64,000 bases of DNA from Limnomonas spitsbergensis (Eukaryota > Chlorophyta > Chlorophyceae > Chlamydomonadales). The notes beneath the pieces were generated by a model. It saw only the letters and a program-made list of their open reading frames with translations, was not told the DNA's origin and did no database searches. Position numbers and translations under genes: made by a program. The DNA lies in assembly GCA_037349105.1 (NCBI GenBank), contig JAYJMM010000041.1, positions 6,756,501 to 6,820,500 of the forward strand, read 5' to 3'. How positions within the stretch are numbered: position 1 is the stretch's first letter; each line of letters opens with the position of its first letter. Below, piece after piece: positions 1 to 9,971 of the stretch.

Positions 1-48
1 AACAGATGTATCATATATGCTGCATGCTAACGACAGCGACAGCGACAG

Positions 49-190
49 CCTCTTCTTAGAGGTCTTTCCTTAGAGGTCTCTTCTTAGAGGTCTCTCCTTA
101 GAGGTCTCTTCTTAGAGGTCTCTTGTAAGAGGTCTCTTCTTAGAGGTATTTTCTTATAGGTCTTTTCTTAGAGGTCCGTTCTTAGAGGTT
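49..190. repeat. about 15-bp tandem repeat (TTAGAGGTCTCTTC-like)
   Basis: About nine imperfect copies of a 15-bp unit built on CTTAGAGGTCTCTT run in direct order. The unit carries no visible coding potential. It lies on the 3' side of the truncated kinase gene, probably within an intron of it. Confidence 0.85.
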
Positions 191-302
191 AAGACGTTGA
201 GAGCGAAGACACTAAAGACAGCCTGCAAAATCATTGACGTGGGCAGATTCTGAGAGGAGGATTTGACCTGCCGGGGTTCCATCATGCGTGGTGAAGCCCC
301 GG

Positions 303-440
303 TGTGATCAAATCCCCTCCCTCCCTCCCTCCCTCCTCCTCCCCCCTGCTCCTCCCTTCCTCCCTCCCTCCCTCCTCCCTTTCTCCCTCCCTCCCTCCCC
401 CCCTCCCTCCCTCCCTCCCTCCCTCCCTCCCTCCCTCCCT
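303..440. repeat. CCCT/CCTCC simple-sequence tract
   Basis: This is a pyrimidine tract of TCCC repeats on the + strand (purine on the other strand). It gives open frames on both strands that are only low-complexity shadows. It sits just 3' of the last visible kinase exon, in what should be the following intron. Confidence 0.9.
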
Positions 441-601
441 GTGGGGATTGAGGCCTCCATTGAGGAAAGGAGGATCGTGTTTAATCTCACAAACTCGGCT
501 CCTTCGCCCTTTCCCTGCGGCCAGTGCCTGCCCCTGGCCTCTCTTCGGAGCCCTTCTGCAGCTCCTGGCCGAAACATTACCTCCGCGGCGGTAGCCCTCA
601 C

Positions 602-2066
602 CTGAAACCGCAGGCGGAGTACTCGTAGTCGATGAACTGCATGGAGTCATCCCTGGGGCCTGCTGCTTCCTCCGCGGCGTTCTCCGGCTGCTGGAGGATG
701 AGAATGTTGCCGGACAGAAGGTCGTTGTGCGAGAAAACCACAGAGCTCTGGATGGCGTCACAAGCTGCCTTCACCTCTTTGATCTAGAAGCGAGAGCAGG
801 GAGGTGCATGTTTTAGACAGGCATGGCAATTGTGCAACAGAGTGACCAACCCAGTTTATGTTTCGGTGATTTAGCTACAGTTTAGCTACAGTTTAGCTAC
901 AGTTTAGCTACAGTTTAGCTACAGTTTAGCTACAGCCCGGCCTGTGGCTGGTAGCGATTGGTTCAGCAAGCTATGATGAATTAGCCACTGGACGTGGGCC
1001 AGTCAAGAGTGGGTCCTTATGGGCCCAGTGCTGGCTACCCGGTAGACCCCAAAGGTGGTCCAATACACACTAAGATAAGCGAAAGTGACGAGCTCGTTAG
1101 AGAATGCTGACGAGCTTGTTCGGAGATGCATGATGCATTGCCGCACCTCTCGCTTCATGGCCCCAAGGTCAAGCTTGCAGAACTGCTCTTTCTTTGCTTC
1201 GTCCTGAAAGACCAGGCTGGCAGCCATGTCTAGCCATCCCATGATAGTCGGCCAGAGCGTCGGGCTGCTGTTGTCGTTTAACGGGACGGCATGCAGCAAA
1301 CGTAGCTTCCGGGCAATGCATGGCACGTAGAGCGGATCTGCCATGTCCTGCGGCTCCAGGGTTTTCGACAGAAGGAATTCCTCTATCCTGCCGTTGGAAA
1401 ATGTACCTAGCACCTGCACATCAAGGCGGTCACACTTCCTGTCATCAGCACAAGGTAGCATCGAAAATTGTATGCCTGGGCGGCCAGCCTCACACTTTCT
1501 TTATTTCAAGCAAAAGAATGCCAGCATGGACACTAATTTGATGTCCATGTGTGCAGATCAACGGTAGTCAAATGGAGCAGCGAAGGCCAGCGAAGAGTGG
1601 TAATAAGCGTTGCATTGGACAGGTGCTCACAAACCGTTTTCAGCACAAAGTAACTCAGCAAGGAGACATAAACCCGTGCCCCCCTTCGACTTTCTACTAG
1701 CCAACATCTATGCTGCGGCATAGGAGCGAGCCCTGTGAGGAATTTGAGGAATGGACACACCTTAGCGCCAAAGCCACATGCGTTCAGCTTGATCAACGTC
1801 TGCAGCTCCAGTTCCCGGTCCACCAGCAGCTCAGTTTTCTCTCCAAACACCTTGAACACAACCGGTTTCAGAGCGCTGGAGCTTGGAGTGACCTTGACAA
1901 TGAGATTAGAGATGCCTCCAGAGATAGTGGTGATATACATGCCGTCCATTGATTCGCCCTGCCAGTCCTGCAGCAGCTTCTTGCACATGGCCTTCACATG
2001 GAGGTGCGTCTCCTCCGACCCAAAGGAAATGGTACCTGGGTCAGAAGGTGGTATTTCTAGCATCAT
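602..2066 (-). CDS. choline/ethanolamine kinase, 3' part missing at window edge
   Basis: The protein would phosphorylate ethanolamine (or choline) with ATP, the first step of the CDP-ethanolamine branch of phospholipid synthesis. I see three exons on the minus strand: 2066-1761, 1413-1147 and 783-602. All are in frame (102 codons, 89 codons, then 182 nt). Residues about 50-100 hold the ISGGISN nucleotide-binding loop, VFGEKTELLVDRELE and CGFGAK. Exon 2 starts GTFSNGRIEEFL, a family signature. Exon 3 has the catalytic Brenner motif HNDLLSGN (about residues 210-217) and the metal-binding IDYEY. The start is the first of two ATGs at 2066/2063, because the sequence after it matches the usual N-terminal helix before the GG loop. 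The C-terminal third lies left of position 1. The motifs resemble plant ethanolamine kinases more than bacterial choline kinases. Substrate choice is inferred from that similarity only. Confidence 0.88.
871..936. repeat. 11-bp repeat AGTTTAGCTAC in kinase intron
   Basis: Six near-perfect direct copies of an 11-bp unit lie in the intron between the second and third visible kinase exons. Related TTCAGCTACAG or TAGCTGAA strings recur in aminopeptidase introns near 49300, 57720, 58020 and 61970. Confidence 0.85.
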
Positions 2067-2273
2067 GCCGGTGTGGAGGACTGCAGTATTGACTCCGGCG
2101 AGGGGAGTCAATACTCTGACAGTACGACATTCTTCTTCAACCGTCCCCACCAGGGTCCCCACCCAGATTTGGGCCCCACACAAGATCGGACGTCTGCGTC
2201 TGCGTCTGGTACTCACCTGCACTGCACCAAATTATAGATTGACGTGTCTCCGACTCCCTCTATGTTCTGTTTA
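2067..2273. promoter_or_regulatory. divergent promoter between kinase and thioredoxin-like gene
   Basis: Only 207 bp separate the proposed kinase start (2066, minus) from the thioredoxin-like start (2274, plus), so the two genes very probably share a promoter region. No clear TATA box is visible. The assignment rests on gene orientation, and part of this stretch may be 5' UTR. Confidence 0.45.
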
Positions 2274-4793
2274 ATGCGTTCTCATCTATTGCTCTGTTAT
2301 GTCACTCTCGTTTGCTCGTGGTCCGTGTCTGCGTCACCTCCAACCGACGTTGTCGTTCTGAACGATTCGAACTTTGAGCATCACACACAAGCAGCTACTG
2401 GGCAGACAACAGGAGTTTGGTAAGCTGCAAATTTGAAGCTGGATCCGTTGGCTGTCACCGTCAGGTACATGGACCTGGGTCAGATCTGTTTCAGGTCACC
2501 TTCAACTGCATGGCCCCTCGTGACATGCATGTGTGACGTCACATGAGCACAGGTGTGTTCTCTTTACTTCGCCAAAGGACCGAGTGAGCCATCAGGCTGC
2601 CATATCAGCATGGGAGTACCTGGCCTCGGATGAAGATAAGGAAGTCATTTTTGCCATGATCGACCTGGACAGTAACAAGCAGGTCAGAGGCTTGACATAT
2701 TGCTCGCTATTTCACCTTTGGGGGGCCACAGGGCGGCAAATGCTGTTCTGAGGGGGACCAAACCTTGGCGGCCTTTGTTTGGTTGCAGGGCTTGCCACAC
2801 CAGGCCCCCACGGCCGCAGGCCATGATGTTGCCGAATTGCAGCCGAAGCATATGGACATAAAACTGGTGTCGGGTGCATGACATGCATATTGACATGTCT
2901 TATCTTACTGTTTTCCTTTCTGAAGTAAAAAACCAAACACGCTGCATGGAAATCCCTGTCATCCTGTCTGCAAGCCGAGGGAAGCTTCCTGTGAGAAAGC
3001 CATCTGATCCTTCCAATAATCCAGTCTCAGGCCGTGCACAATCGTTGCTGCTGCTCTGTCAGGTGGCTCAGAGGTTTCAAGGAGTAAAGCCTCCAACCGC
3101 TGTTTTGCTGAAAGGGCGTTCGGTGAGCCACTGATCATGCCCTGTGCCTGTCTTGCTGAAAGGGCGTTCGGTGAGCCACTGATTATGCCGAGTGCCTGTG
3201 GATACAAGCAATGATAGTCCCCAGCAATGGCATAGGTCAGAAGACTTACCTGACTCTCACAACTTTCTTCTTCAGATGTACACTTATGCAGTTCCAGACA
3301 GCGACGATTGCCATGAGCACATCCTTGGCTTTGTTTCAGGCAGTTACGCGCTCCTGGTACGGGGGCAGCGGGATATCTTTCAATGAGATGTTTGCCTGTT
3401 CAAATCATGGTTTGGAGACCCCGAAATCTCCCTGAGGCTGTGCCACCGGTATACCCAACTTCCCTGGTATTTTAGAATAACCGTACATGGAAGGCTGAGA
3501 TGTAAGGCTTGCCACTCTCACACGCTCCTGCCACCCTTCCCAGCCTCGGCAGGAGGTTCCACCTGAGAGCGCAGGAAAGTTTGTGTCTCTAGGACAGGTG
3601 AGCTTCAATGTGCACGACGGGGATTCTACGTGATGATTAAATGAGTAACTGCCAGGGGGACCCTGGTTCAAAGCAGCGGTATGAACTCCCAAGCTCTTTT
3701 CAATATGCCAGCTTCTGATATCGCTGTTCAGTTGTAATCATGATGGACTCTTTAATTGGTATTGCACGATGCATTCACAGCAGTGCTGTGCAATTGCGCT
3801 GTAATTCAGAAATCTTGTTAGTACTTACGGTCCCTTACTGGTAAAAGTACCTGAATTTGTCTTGGAATTACTCAGCTACTCAATTACTCAGCTCCATTCA
3901 GCCACCGTAAGGACCATAATCGGCACAGCACTGATTCACAGGATGGCTGGCAGCTCGATGAAGCGAACACCAGCAGACTCAAATGGGCCCTCGTGCTTTT
4001 GGCTGTGGTGAGTGCTTGGTTTTGTTGGGATGGGAGGGTGGCAAAGAGGCGAGGGGTGTGCCACTGTGCTGGCAAAAAAACTGGTGCCTGGGCTTGCAGC
4101 CTTGCACTAGACCTTACTTCAAGGCTCTGAGATCTGAATTAGCCTGAATTATATCTGAACTAGATCTGAACTGGACAGCCGCTAGACTGCTGCACCCTGT
4201 ACCCCTGATCTCCTGCAAGGTGCCTGCTGGATTTCCGCTGGGCTTGCTGGATTTCCGAATTGGTTTCAATTGCTGCTAAAATCTGGTGCCTTGCATGGAT
4301 GGCCTCTGCTTCACACCTTTCAGATCTGGACTCATCTGCTGCACTCCTGATCTCCTCATGGTCCAGGGTTGAGGGTATTGGCTTTAAACCTAAACCCTAG
4401 ACTCCTGATCTCCTCATGTTCCAGGGCACGTTCACTCATATCAGATGCCTGACGTGTGCATCTGTTGCTTCTGTCCTGTGCCATCACACCTTGCTCGGAT
4501 GGTGTGCTGCTCAGGGCGTCCTCTTCAAATGCTTTCTTTACTCCACGTCAGCCTCGAAGGGCAGTGGGACAAAGCCGAAGGAGGTGCAGGGCCAGCCCAA
4601 GGCCAAGAGGGTGCGGATGGAGCATGCAGGGAAGGCGGATGAGACCACGGCCAAGGCAGAGCATGCAGTGAAGGAGGACGGGGCCAAGACCAAGGCGGAC
4701 AAAAAGGTCCCGGCCAGTAGCATCAGCAAGCCAACAAGGCCATCGACGGGGGATTCGGCTGGAAAGCAAGGGAAGGCAAAGAAAGAGACATAG
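2274..4793 (+). CDS. TMX/PDI-like membrane thioredoxin-fold protein lacking the CxxC
   Basis: Seven exons: 2274-2419, 2553-2682, 3063-3122, 3276-3356, 3544-3597, 3942-4007 and 4515-4793. They join in frame to 271 residues. Residues 1-21 are a signal peptide (MRSHLLLCYVTLVCSWSVSA). Then DVVVLNDSNFE and TTGVW match the start of PDI-family domains. After WCVLFTSP, where the family has YAPWCGHC, this protein reads KDRVSHQ, so both catalytic cysteines are gone. VAQRFQGVKPPTAVLLKG (residues 93-110) supplies the rest of the fold, with the cis-proline at P103. A hydrophobic segment at about 170-188 is followed by a Lys-rich tail. The likely place is the ER membrane, with the thioredoxin domain in the lumen; the role would be binding or chaperone-like, not redox. 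The domain call is strong and the function is inference. A 48-bp duplication copies the end of exon 3 with its donor. Confidence 0.8.
3105..3200. repeat. 48-bp tandem duplication of exon 3 end plus donor
   Basis: Positions 3105-3152 and 3153-3200 are nearly identical. The first copy holds the last 18 nt of exon 3 (LLKGRS codons) and its donor GTGAGC. The second is an intronic replica with an intact donor. Using the second donor would insert 48 nt, but that insert contains TGA (just after the first GTGAGC), so it would end the protein. Confidence 0.9.
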
Positions 4794-5728
4794 CTGGAGG
4801 CAAGTGTTGTGCGTGGCTGACCATGGGTCATGGGCTGTTTGAATGGACGGTGCGTGCATGTAAAGTCGTGCTCGTTGTGTGTGGCTGACCATGGGTCATG
4901 GGCTGTGTGTTAACGGTGCGTGCATGCTTTGTCATGCTTGCTGTGTATTATGGGAGCATGCATGGAACAATGCATCACACTTGTATGGCTCATAGGCCCC
5001 AAAATTGACACCTCTGAAAGTTTGTCACAGTTGTATCGGACCTCCCATGCCGTGACCACGATTGTTTGCAGTTGGCTCACAATATTTGTATATCCTATAG
5101 GAAATTCCCCCTCCGCCCAAATCTCTGTTTGCCATTGGTGTGGGCACTTTTGGATGAGCTTTGTATGGAGGGGCTACTGGCCTAGAAATGTTGCCAGTAC
5201 CTGGTGGTGCTGTTTTTTGCAAGGGTAAGATATCATAGGAGTTGTTGAGCCACAGCAGTTCTCGCGGCTCAGAGGCAACAAGGGAGGGAAAAACAAGGTA
5301 TGAATCAGCCGGGTTCATCCATTACTTTCTTCCATGTTTGGCATGGCAGGTACATTTTAACGGCATGCTTACAACGAGCATTCATGTGGATTATAATAAG
5401 TTTTGCTTGGAAACAACTCTTGAATCCTTATTCAGTCCCTGGCCTGTTCACATGGTAGCACAATACGGCACAGGTTATGACCGATTCTACTACCAAAGTG
5501 CCACAATACGGCACAGGTTCAGCCGGATTGTGCTACCATGCCTGTTCAGCATGATCCACAGACATACATGCAAATGTTCTCTGTTGGGCGCCGTTCTACT
5601 AGCAGGGCAGGTGCAACGGCATTAAAATGCTTATCCGGTTCAGATCTCATGACGCTACATGGGAGGTATGATGCTAGCACGCAACAAAAACAGGGGCTGC
5701 ATGGAACCATTTTGAGATCAAGTAAGGT
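4794..5728. other. intergenic, no gene seen
   Basis: Apart from the small TIR element at 5451-5540 and a duplicated CTGACCATGGGTCATGGGCTG string near 4818 and 4886, I see no exon with coding character. The open frames here lack recognizable domains and plausible splice partners. Confidence 0.6.
5451..5540. mobile_element. 90-bp hAT-like MITE with 8-bp target duplication
   Basis: A 19-bp terminal inverted repeat begins CATGGTAGCACAATACGGC at 5451-5469 and closes at 5522-5540 with one mismatch. The element is flanked directly by the 8-bp direct repeat CCTGTTCA (5443-5450 and 5541-5548). An 8-bp target duplication is typical of hAT transposons. It has no coding capacity, so it is a non-autonomous element. 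Confidence 0.8.
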
Positions 5729-5744
5729 GGTGTTAAAAAACACC
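5729..5744 (-). terminator. histone-type 3' stem-loop of H2B
   Basis: On the minus strand GGTGTT-TTTT-AACACC forms a perfect 6-bp stem with a 4-nt loop, 45 nt after the H2B stop. Size, loop and position match the 3' processing signal of replication-dependent histone mRNAs, and H2A has the same element. Confidence 0.82.
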
Positions 5745-5789
5745 GGTTATGAGGTTTGATGGGATCGGGAATGGTGCCTGGTGAAGTGC

Positions 5790-6173
5790 TTAAGCCGACG
5801 TGAACTTCGTGACAGCCTTGGTGCCCTCAGAGACAGCGTGCTTGGAAAGCTCTCCTGGCAGGACCAGGCGCACAGCGGTCTGGATCTCACGGGAGGTCAT
5901 TGTGGGCTTCTTGGAATAGCGGGACAGTCGGGCAGCCTCGGTGGCGATCTTGTCGAACATGTCGTTCATAAGGGAGTTGAGGATGCTCATGGCCTTGGAG
6001 GAGACGCCAGTGTCGGGGTGGACTTGCTTGAGCACCTTGTAAAGGTAGATCTTGTAAGACTCCACTGTCTTGTTGGATTTCTTCTTCTTCTTGCCATCGG
6101 TGCTCTTGACAGCGACCTTCTTCGCGACCTTCTTCTCCGTGGGCTTCTTCTCAGCGTTCGCCTTAGGTGCCAT
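5790..6173 (-). CDS. H2B: histone H2B
   Basis: An intronless 127-residue core histone that pairs with H2A in the nucleosome. The N-terminal 40 residues are a Lys-rich tail. The histone fold follows, with [39 protein letters not shown], the SRYSKKPTM loop, [20 protein letters not shown] and [13 protein letters not shown], which is the full family length. The ATG at 6173 gives the normal start MAPKA. It is divergent from H2A with 211 bp between the start codons. Expression is probably S-phase linked, given the shared promoter and the 3' stem-loop at 5729-5744. Lack of introns beside intron-rich neighbours is usual for replication-dependent histones. Confidence 0.97.
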   Translation of the reverse strand: MAPKANAEKKPTEKKVAKKVAVKSTDGKKKKKSNKTVESYKIYLYKVLKQVHPDTGVSSKAMSILNSLMNDMFDKIATEAARLSRYSKKPTMTSREIQTAVRLVLPGELSKHAVSEGTKAVTKFTSA

Positions 6174-6384
6174 TTTATTGACTGGGGGATACTACAAGTT
6201 AAACGATTGATGTGATGCATTTTGGTAATCGCGAGGCGTTTATGTAGTGTTCATTTGTTGACGATCGGATCAGCAGACATCGACAGCTGGTCTGCTGATC
6301 CGACCTCCAAGTCGTCTATTTAGACAGACATGGTGACGTAGGAAGTCACAACCTTCAATCTGTACTCGAACCTAAGTCGATAAC
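6174..6384. promoter_or_regulatory. bidirectional H2B/H2A promoter with 13-bp inverted repeat
   Basis: The 211-bp spacer contains a perfect 13-bp inverted repeat, CGGATCAGCAGAC at 6266-6278 and its complement at 6290-6302, with 11 bp between. Weak TATA-like strings lie on either side: CTATTTAGA near 6315 for H2A, and ACATAAAC on the minus strand near 6240 for H2B. The palindrome lies between them and suits a shared activator site. The regulatory role is inference. Confidence 0.75.
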
Positions 6385-6789
6385 ATGACAGGCAAGACAT
6401 TATCCGCTGGTGGGGGTCGCGGCCAGGCCGCTGGAGGCAAGAAGGCCGTTTCGCGAAGCGCAAAGGCCGGTCTGCAGTTCCCCGTGGGCCGCGTCGCCCG
6501 CTATCTGAAGAAGGGCAAATACGCTGAGCGTATCGGAGCTGGCGCCCCGGTGTACCTGGCTGCAGTCCTTGAGTACATTGCTGCCGAGGTGCTGGAGCTA
6601 GCTGGCAACGCTGCCCGTGACAACAAGAAGAACCGCATCGTCCCACGCCACATCCAGCTGGCCATCCGTAATGATGAGGAGCTGAGCAAGCTGTTAGGCA
6701 CTGTCACCATTGCTTCCGGTGGTGTTCTGCCCAACATCCACTCGGTCCTTCTGCCCAAGAAGAGCAAGAAGGAGGAGGAATCCGCCTAA
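6385..6789 (+). CDS. H2A: histone H2A (canonical type)
   Basis: An intronless 134-residue core histone. The N tail ([19 protein letters not shown]) is followed by [20 protein letters not shown], the acidic-patch region [39 protein letters not shown] and [20 protein letters not shown]. The C-terminus ends [10 protein letters not shown] with no SQ(E/D) motif, so this is not an H2A.X form. The divergent partner is H2B. The 3' UTR carries a stem-loop at 6834-6849. Confidence 0.97.
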   Translation: MTGKTLSAGGGRGQAAGGKKAVSRSAKAGLQFPVGRVARYLKKGKYAERIGAGAPVYLAAVLEYIAAEVLELAGNAARDNKKNRIVPRHIQLAIRNDEELSKLLGTVTIASGGVLPNIHSVLLPKKSKKEEESA

Positions 6790-6833
6790 TCACTCTTCAG
6801 TCATCATCCCCTCCAAGCTACTCAAACCAAACC

Positions 6834-6849
6834 GGTGTTTTTCAACGCC
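6834..6849 (+). terminator. histone-type 3' stem-loop of H2A
   Basis: GGTGTT-TTTC-AACGCC forms a 6-bp stem (one T-G wobble) with loop TTTC, 44 nt after the stop. It matches the H2B element base for base except for the loop end and the compensated wobble, and both are preceded by AACC. Confidence 0.85.
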
Positions 6850-7746
6850 AACAAACATCCAGCATCATTGACCCGGGCAGAAAGCAACGCCCTAGATAAA
6901 ATCAGGACTCGTTGTGATGATCTCAACTCGGAACTGCCCAATGTCCTCGCCCCCTTCAAGATGCCAGCCCTACTCAAACAGTATCGACGAGGGTCGACTT
7001 CAGACCGCTTAGGACCCATGGCTGGGCTGATATCAGCCTTGGTCAAGGCTTCTCCTTCCGAATTTTTAATGTACAGAGTGCATACTGGCATGACATTTGA
7101 TTCACGGGCCAGTTGCCCATAACTCTGCATTCAAACAAATACACCAGGATGACTAGTGGCCTCCTTGACTGCCTACTGAAAAGCAACCACGATGTAGCAC
7201 ATGTCAAGGCCTATTGGCCCTTCTCATAAAGTCTCCAGTTGGATGAAAACTATGGACAAGCCAGAAAGCAGCGAGAAGTTAAGGCCTCCTAGAAAAAGGA
7301 AATGTCATTGACATAACACCTCTGAGCCATGCTGAAAAAGCTCGTCCACATGGGCGCCTGACGGTGAGGTCGTGAGATGAAGAAGCTAAAGGAGAGAGAA
7401 AAGGGAGTCCGATTCCCCAGCCCCACCACGCAGCCCCTTCTAAAAGTCTGATTCCTCAACCCTTTGAGCCATCGGCACTGTCAGACCACAGTGGTGTAGT
7501 TATCAACCTTGTAACGGTAATGCAGAACCACAACTGCTTGGCTTTTTGCCATAACCCCCCCTGTCGTAAACGGTCTATTTCCGTCTGGTGTGAGGGTAAC
7601 ACCTACACGACCTAAGGCTGAGTTTCCATCAATGGTGATGTAGCCACCAGCCCACCAGCCCTCTGGCTTGATGTCAGGAAATGTAAGACAGCAACCAAGG
7701 GCAACACCTCTGTACTGGTATTCTCCCCCCAAACTTGCCGAAGCTG
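6850..7746. other. intergenic, no gene seen
   Basis: One 95-codon open frame at 6835-7122 overlaps the H2A stem-loop and shows no family signature. The remainder has no exon I can support. Confidence 0.55.
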
Positions 7747-8909
7747 CGAGGGGGGGGCAAAAACAAGTTAAACACCCCATTTAGAAAAAATTGTCTAACG
7801 ACCCCTGGCTACCCCCCCCCCCACCTCCGAAACCTAGTAAATACTTCATTTCTCAGCCAAAAAATCAGAATTGAAGGAAGGGAGCGTGGTCAATTTCAAT
7901 CAGCTCATCAGTGCGCTCCTAATGGTGTCGATAAATGTACATGGCTCACAAATGTCAAGCGGTGAAACAATCGAGCAAACCATTGCTTTAGCTATCACCT
8001 GCCAGCTACCTATCCTCGCTAGACCACGACTCTCCAGAAACGAGAGGACTCACGCATGAGTGGCATCAAACTAGCATCTAACCTGAGCGGATGTGCTGCT
8101 TCAGAAGCCTGGTCTTCTGCTTCTTGGGGAGCTCCTTGCTCACCACCCCCTTAAACTCCTCAGCGCTGATGGCATATCTCGTCACATCTGCCTCCGTTAG
8201 CTCGACAGCTCCTGACCAGGGTGGCTGACTCCCATGTGATCTAGGAAGTGATAACTCAGACATATGGGTGGATGGTACCCGCGATGCTCCTGCAGATGGT
8301 GCAAGCCACTTGTCTGTTGGTGCAAGAATTGTTGGCAGAACCCCTCTCAGCCGCTTCGTCGAATTCTCCCAGCCGCTTCGTCGAATTCTCCCAGCTTCTC
8401 AGCTCCTCTCTTGCACTTTTACACCTGTTGGTGATTCCTTAGGGCCACTGGGTTGTCTGACAATGTTAAGATCTTCAAACTAAGCTCACAACAGGTTGTC
8501 ATTGCTTAATTCAAAGCAACTATCAATGCAGCTACACCGTGTGTGTCCATAATGGGTATACGCACAACGGAGCATGTGGTTCCGGAGCCATGGCAGCCCC
8601 CCATGCAATACTTGCATGCCAAGAGGGGTCTGGTATTCTGTGCGGGATGTCTTATGATGTATATATGTAGCAAATGACAGTGGGAATGCAACGGTGTAGG
8701 TATCGCCTCAATCTGATGTTTGAAAAAAAAGAATAGATTTTCCAAAAAGTCGTTTGTTTTTGTTACCCCCTCCCCCCCCCACTTTGACCCTCCATATCTC
8801 CCAGCCCCCTGGGCCAAAATAATTTTAAGACCAGATATGGAAAGCTCTCGTCAAGCTCTGCAACTTTCGAGGGTGGGGTGTTTTATTTGTATTTTTGCCT
8901 CCCCCTCAC
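7747..8909. mobile_element. TIR element with 7-bp target duplication, copy 1
   Basis: The left end CGAGGGGGGGGCAAAAAC and the right end (TTTTTGCCTCCCCCTCAC) are inverted copies. GAAGCTG occurs directly outside both ends (7740-7746 and 8910-8916). About 200 bp at the left end and about 150 bp at the right end recur, in inverted orientation and the same order, at 60681-61285 in the aminopeptidase gene. No transposase is seen, so it is non-autonomous. Confidence 0.68.
8083..8211 (-). other. exon-like fragment inside the TIR element
   Basis: On the minus strand a 129-nt block is bounded by CAG and GT (TCAG|GTTAG). It encodes VELTEADVTRYAISAEEFKG followed by a Lys/Arg-rich stretch (KELPKKQKTRLLKQHIRS). 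Composition looks coding, but no partner exons are visible. I do not recognise the family. It may be a captured piece of a host gene. Confidence 0.35.
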
Positions 8910-9971
8910 GAAGCTGTGCAAGAAAATAGTGCTAGCACCTCATCGAAACCCAGGATGAAGATACCGGTCTAAAGGGAACTGGTGTTTGGCCGGCGAGAGA
9001 CAGCTCCTGGCAGCTCCAAGGTTTGGGCGGGGAGCACCGGGGGCGGGGAGGGAGAAATGTGGCAATAATGTACCGGTAGGATAATGTATGGGAAAATAGC
9101 CCGCTACCGGTACTCGCTGAATTGGTTATATTTCAGCCAAATCCTTAAGCGAGGACGAATCATTAAATTATTGAAAGCTGTGCGACACTTCAAAGTTTAA
9201 CTATTCAGGCGTTAATAGGTCCGTGCTGGGCAATTAACATTAACCGGTTCGAGGCAAAGGACGTCTATTGTATTATTTGCGTGGCAAAACTGCGCAAGTG
9301 ATCAGGGCCATGGATTTCAGTGCATGATTTTCTTCACAAGCCAGGACTGCATGAATGGTCAATGCCAGATCAAAGGATTTCGTAATATTCTTCACTAGGG
9401 GCATCTTGACATGGCGTGAATTTGAGATACAGCATCCAGGTCAGGTCAGGTTTGGATTTCATGATACGGCACTGTCTTTTGCCTTCACGTGAGGCAATTA
9501 ACAAATTTGTTAACCACTGACGTGGTCAAAAAGTAGTGATTATAAATTTTAGCCGCGCGACATAATTAATTCATTAGCGGCGTGGTACACTCAGGCACTC
9601 GAAGGCAAAGGATGTCGACAGTATTCTTCTATGACGTTACACCTCTGGGCCCCTTCTTCTGTACAACACCATGAGCAGACAACCCTGGTGCAAACCAGCG
9701 CGCGCGCAGCCCTAGGCAGGGGAAAGTATTAACATGCCCAATATTCCAGCCAATGAGGAGGCATCTAATTTTCCAGCCAAACAGGCAGCATCATGTCCAA
9801 ACAAAATAATACCGGTCCGGTGAACTCTACATCTGAATCAAGCAGACAAGCTCAAAACTCTGAATAACAACACAAAAACGCTAAACATGAGCAATCAAAG
9901 GGTACATATTGATTGCACAGAGGTTGCCGATGGGCTACCTCCGTTCGCACTAACCGGCTAGGACGCACTGT
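8910..9971. other. intergenic, no gene seen
   Basis: AT-richer sequence with no supported exon. The string GACGTTACACCTCTGGGCCC at 9633-9652 is a short match to the LINE 3' tail seen elsewhere in the window. Confidence 0.6.

Noticed and set aside
282..761. Open frames over the CCCT tract
   Set aside because: Low-complexity shadows; the only real coding part is the kinase exon at 602-783, which uses a different minus-strand frame.
6835..7122. 95-codon frame just after H2A
   Set aside because: It starts inside the histone stem-loop, matches no family I know and has no promoter or splice support.
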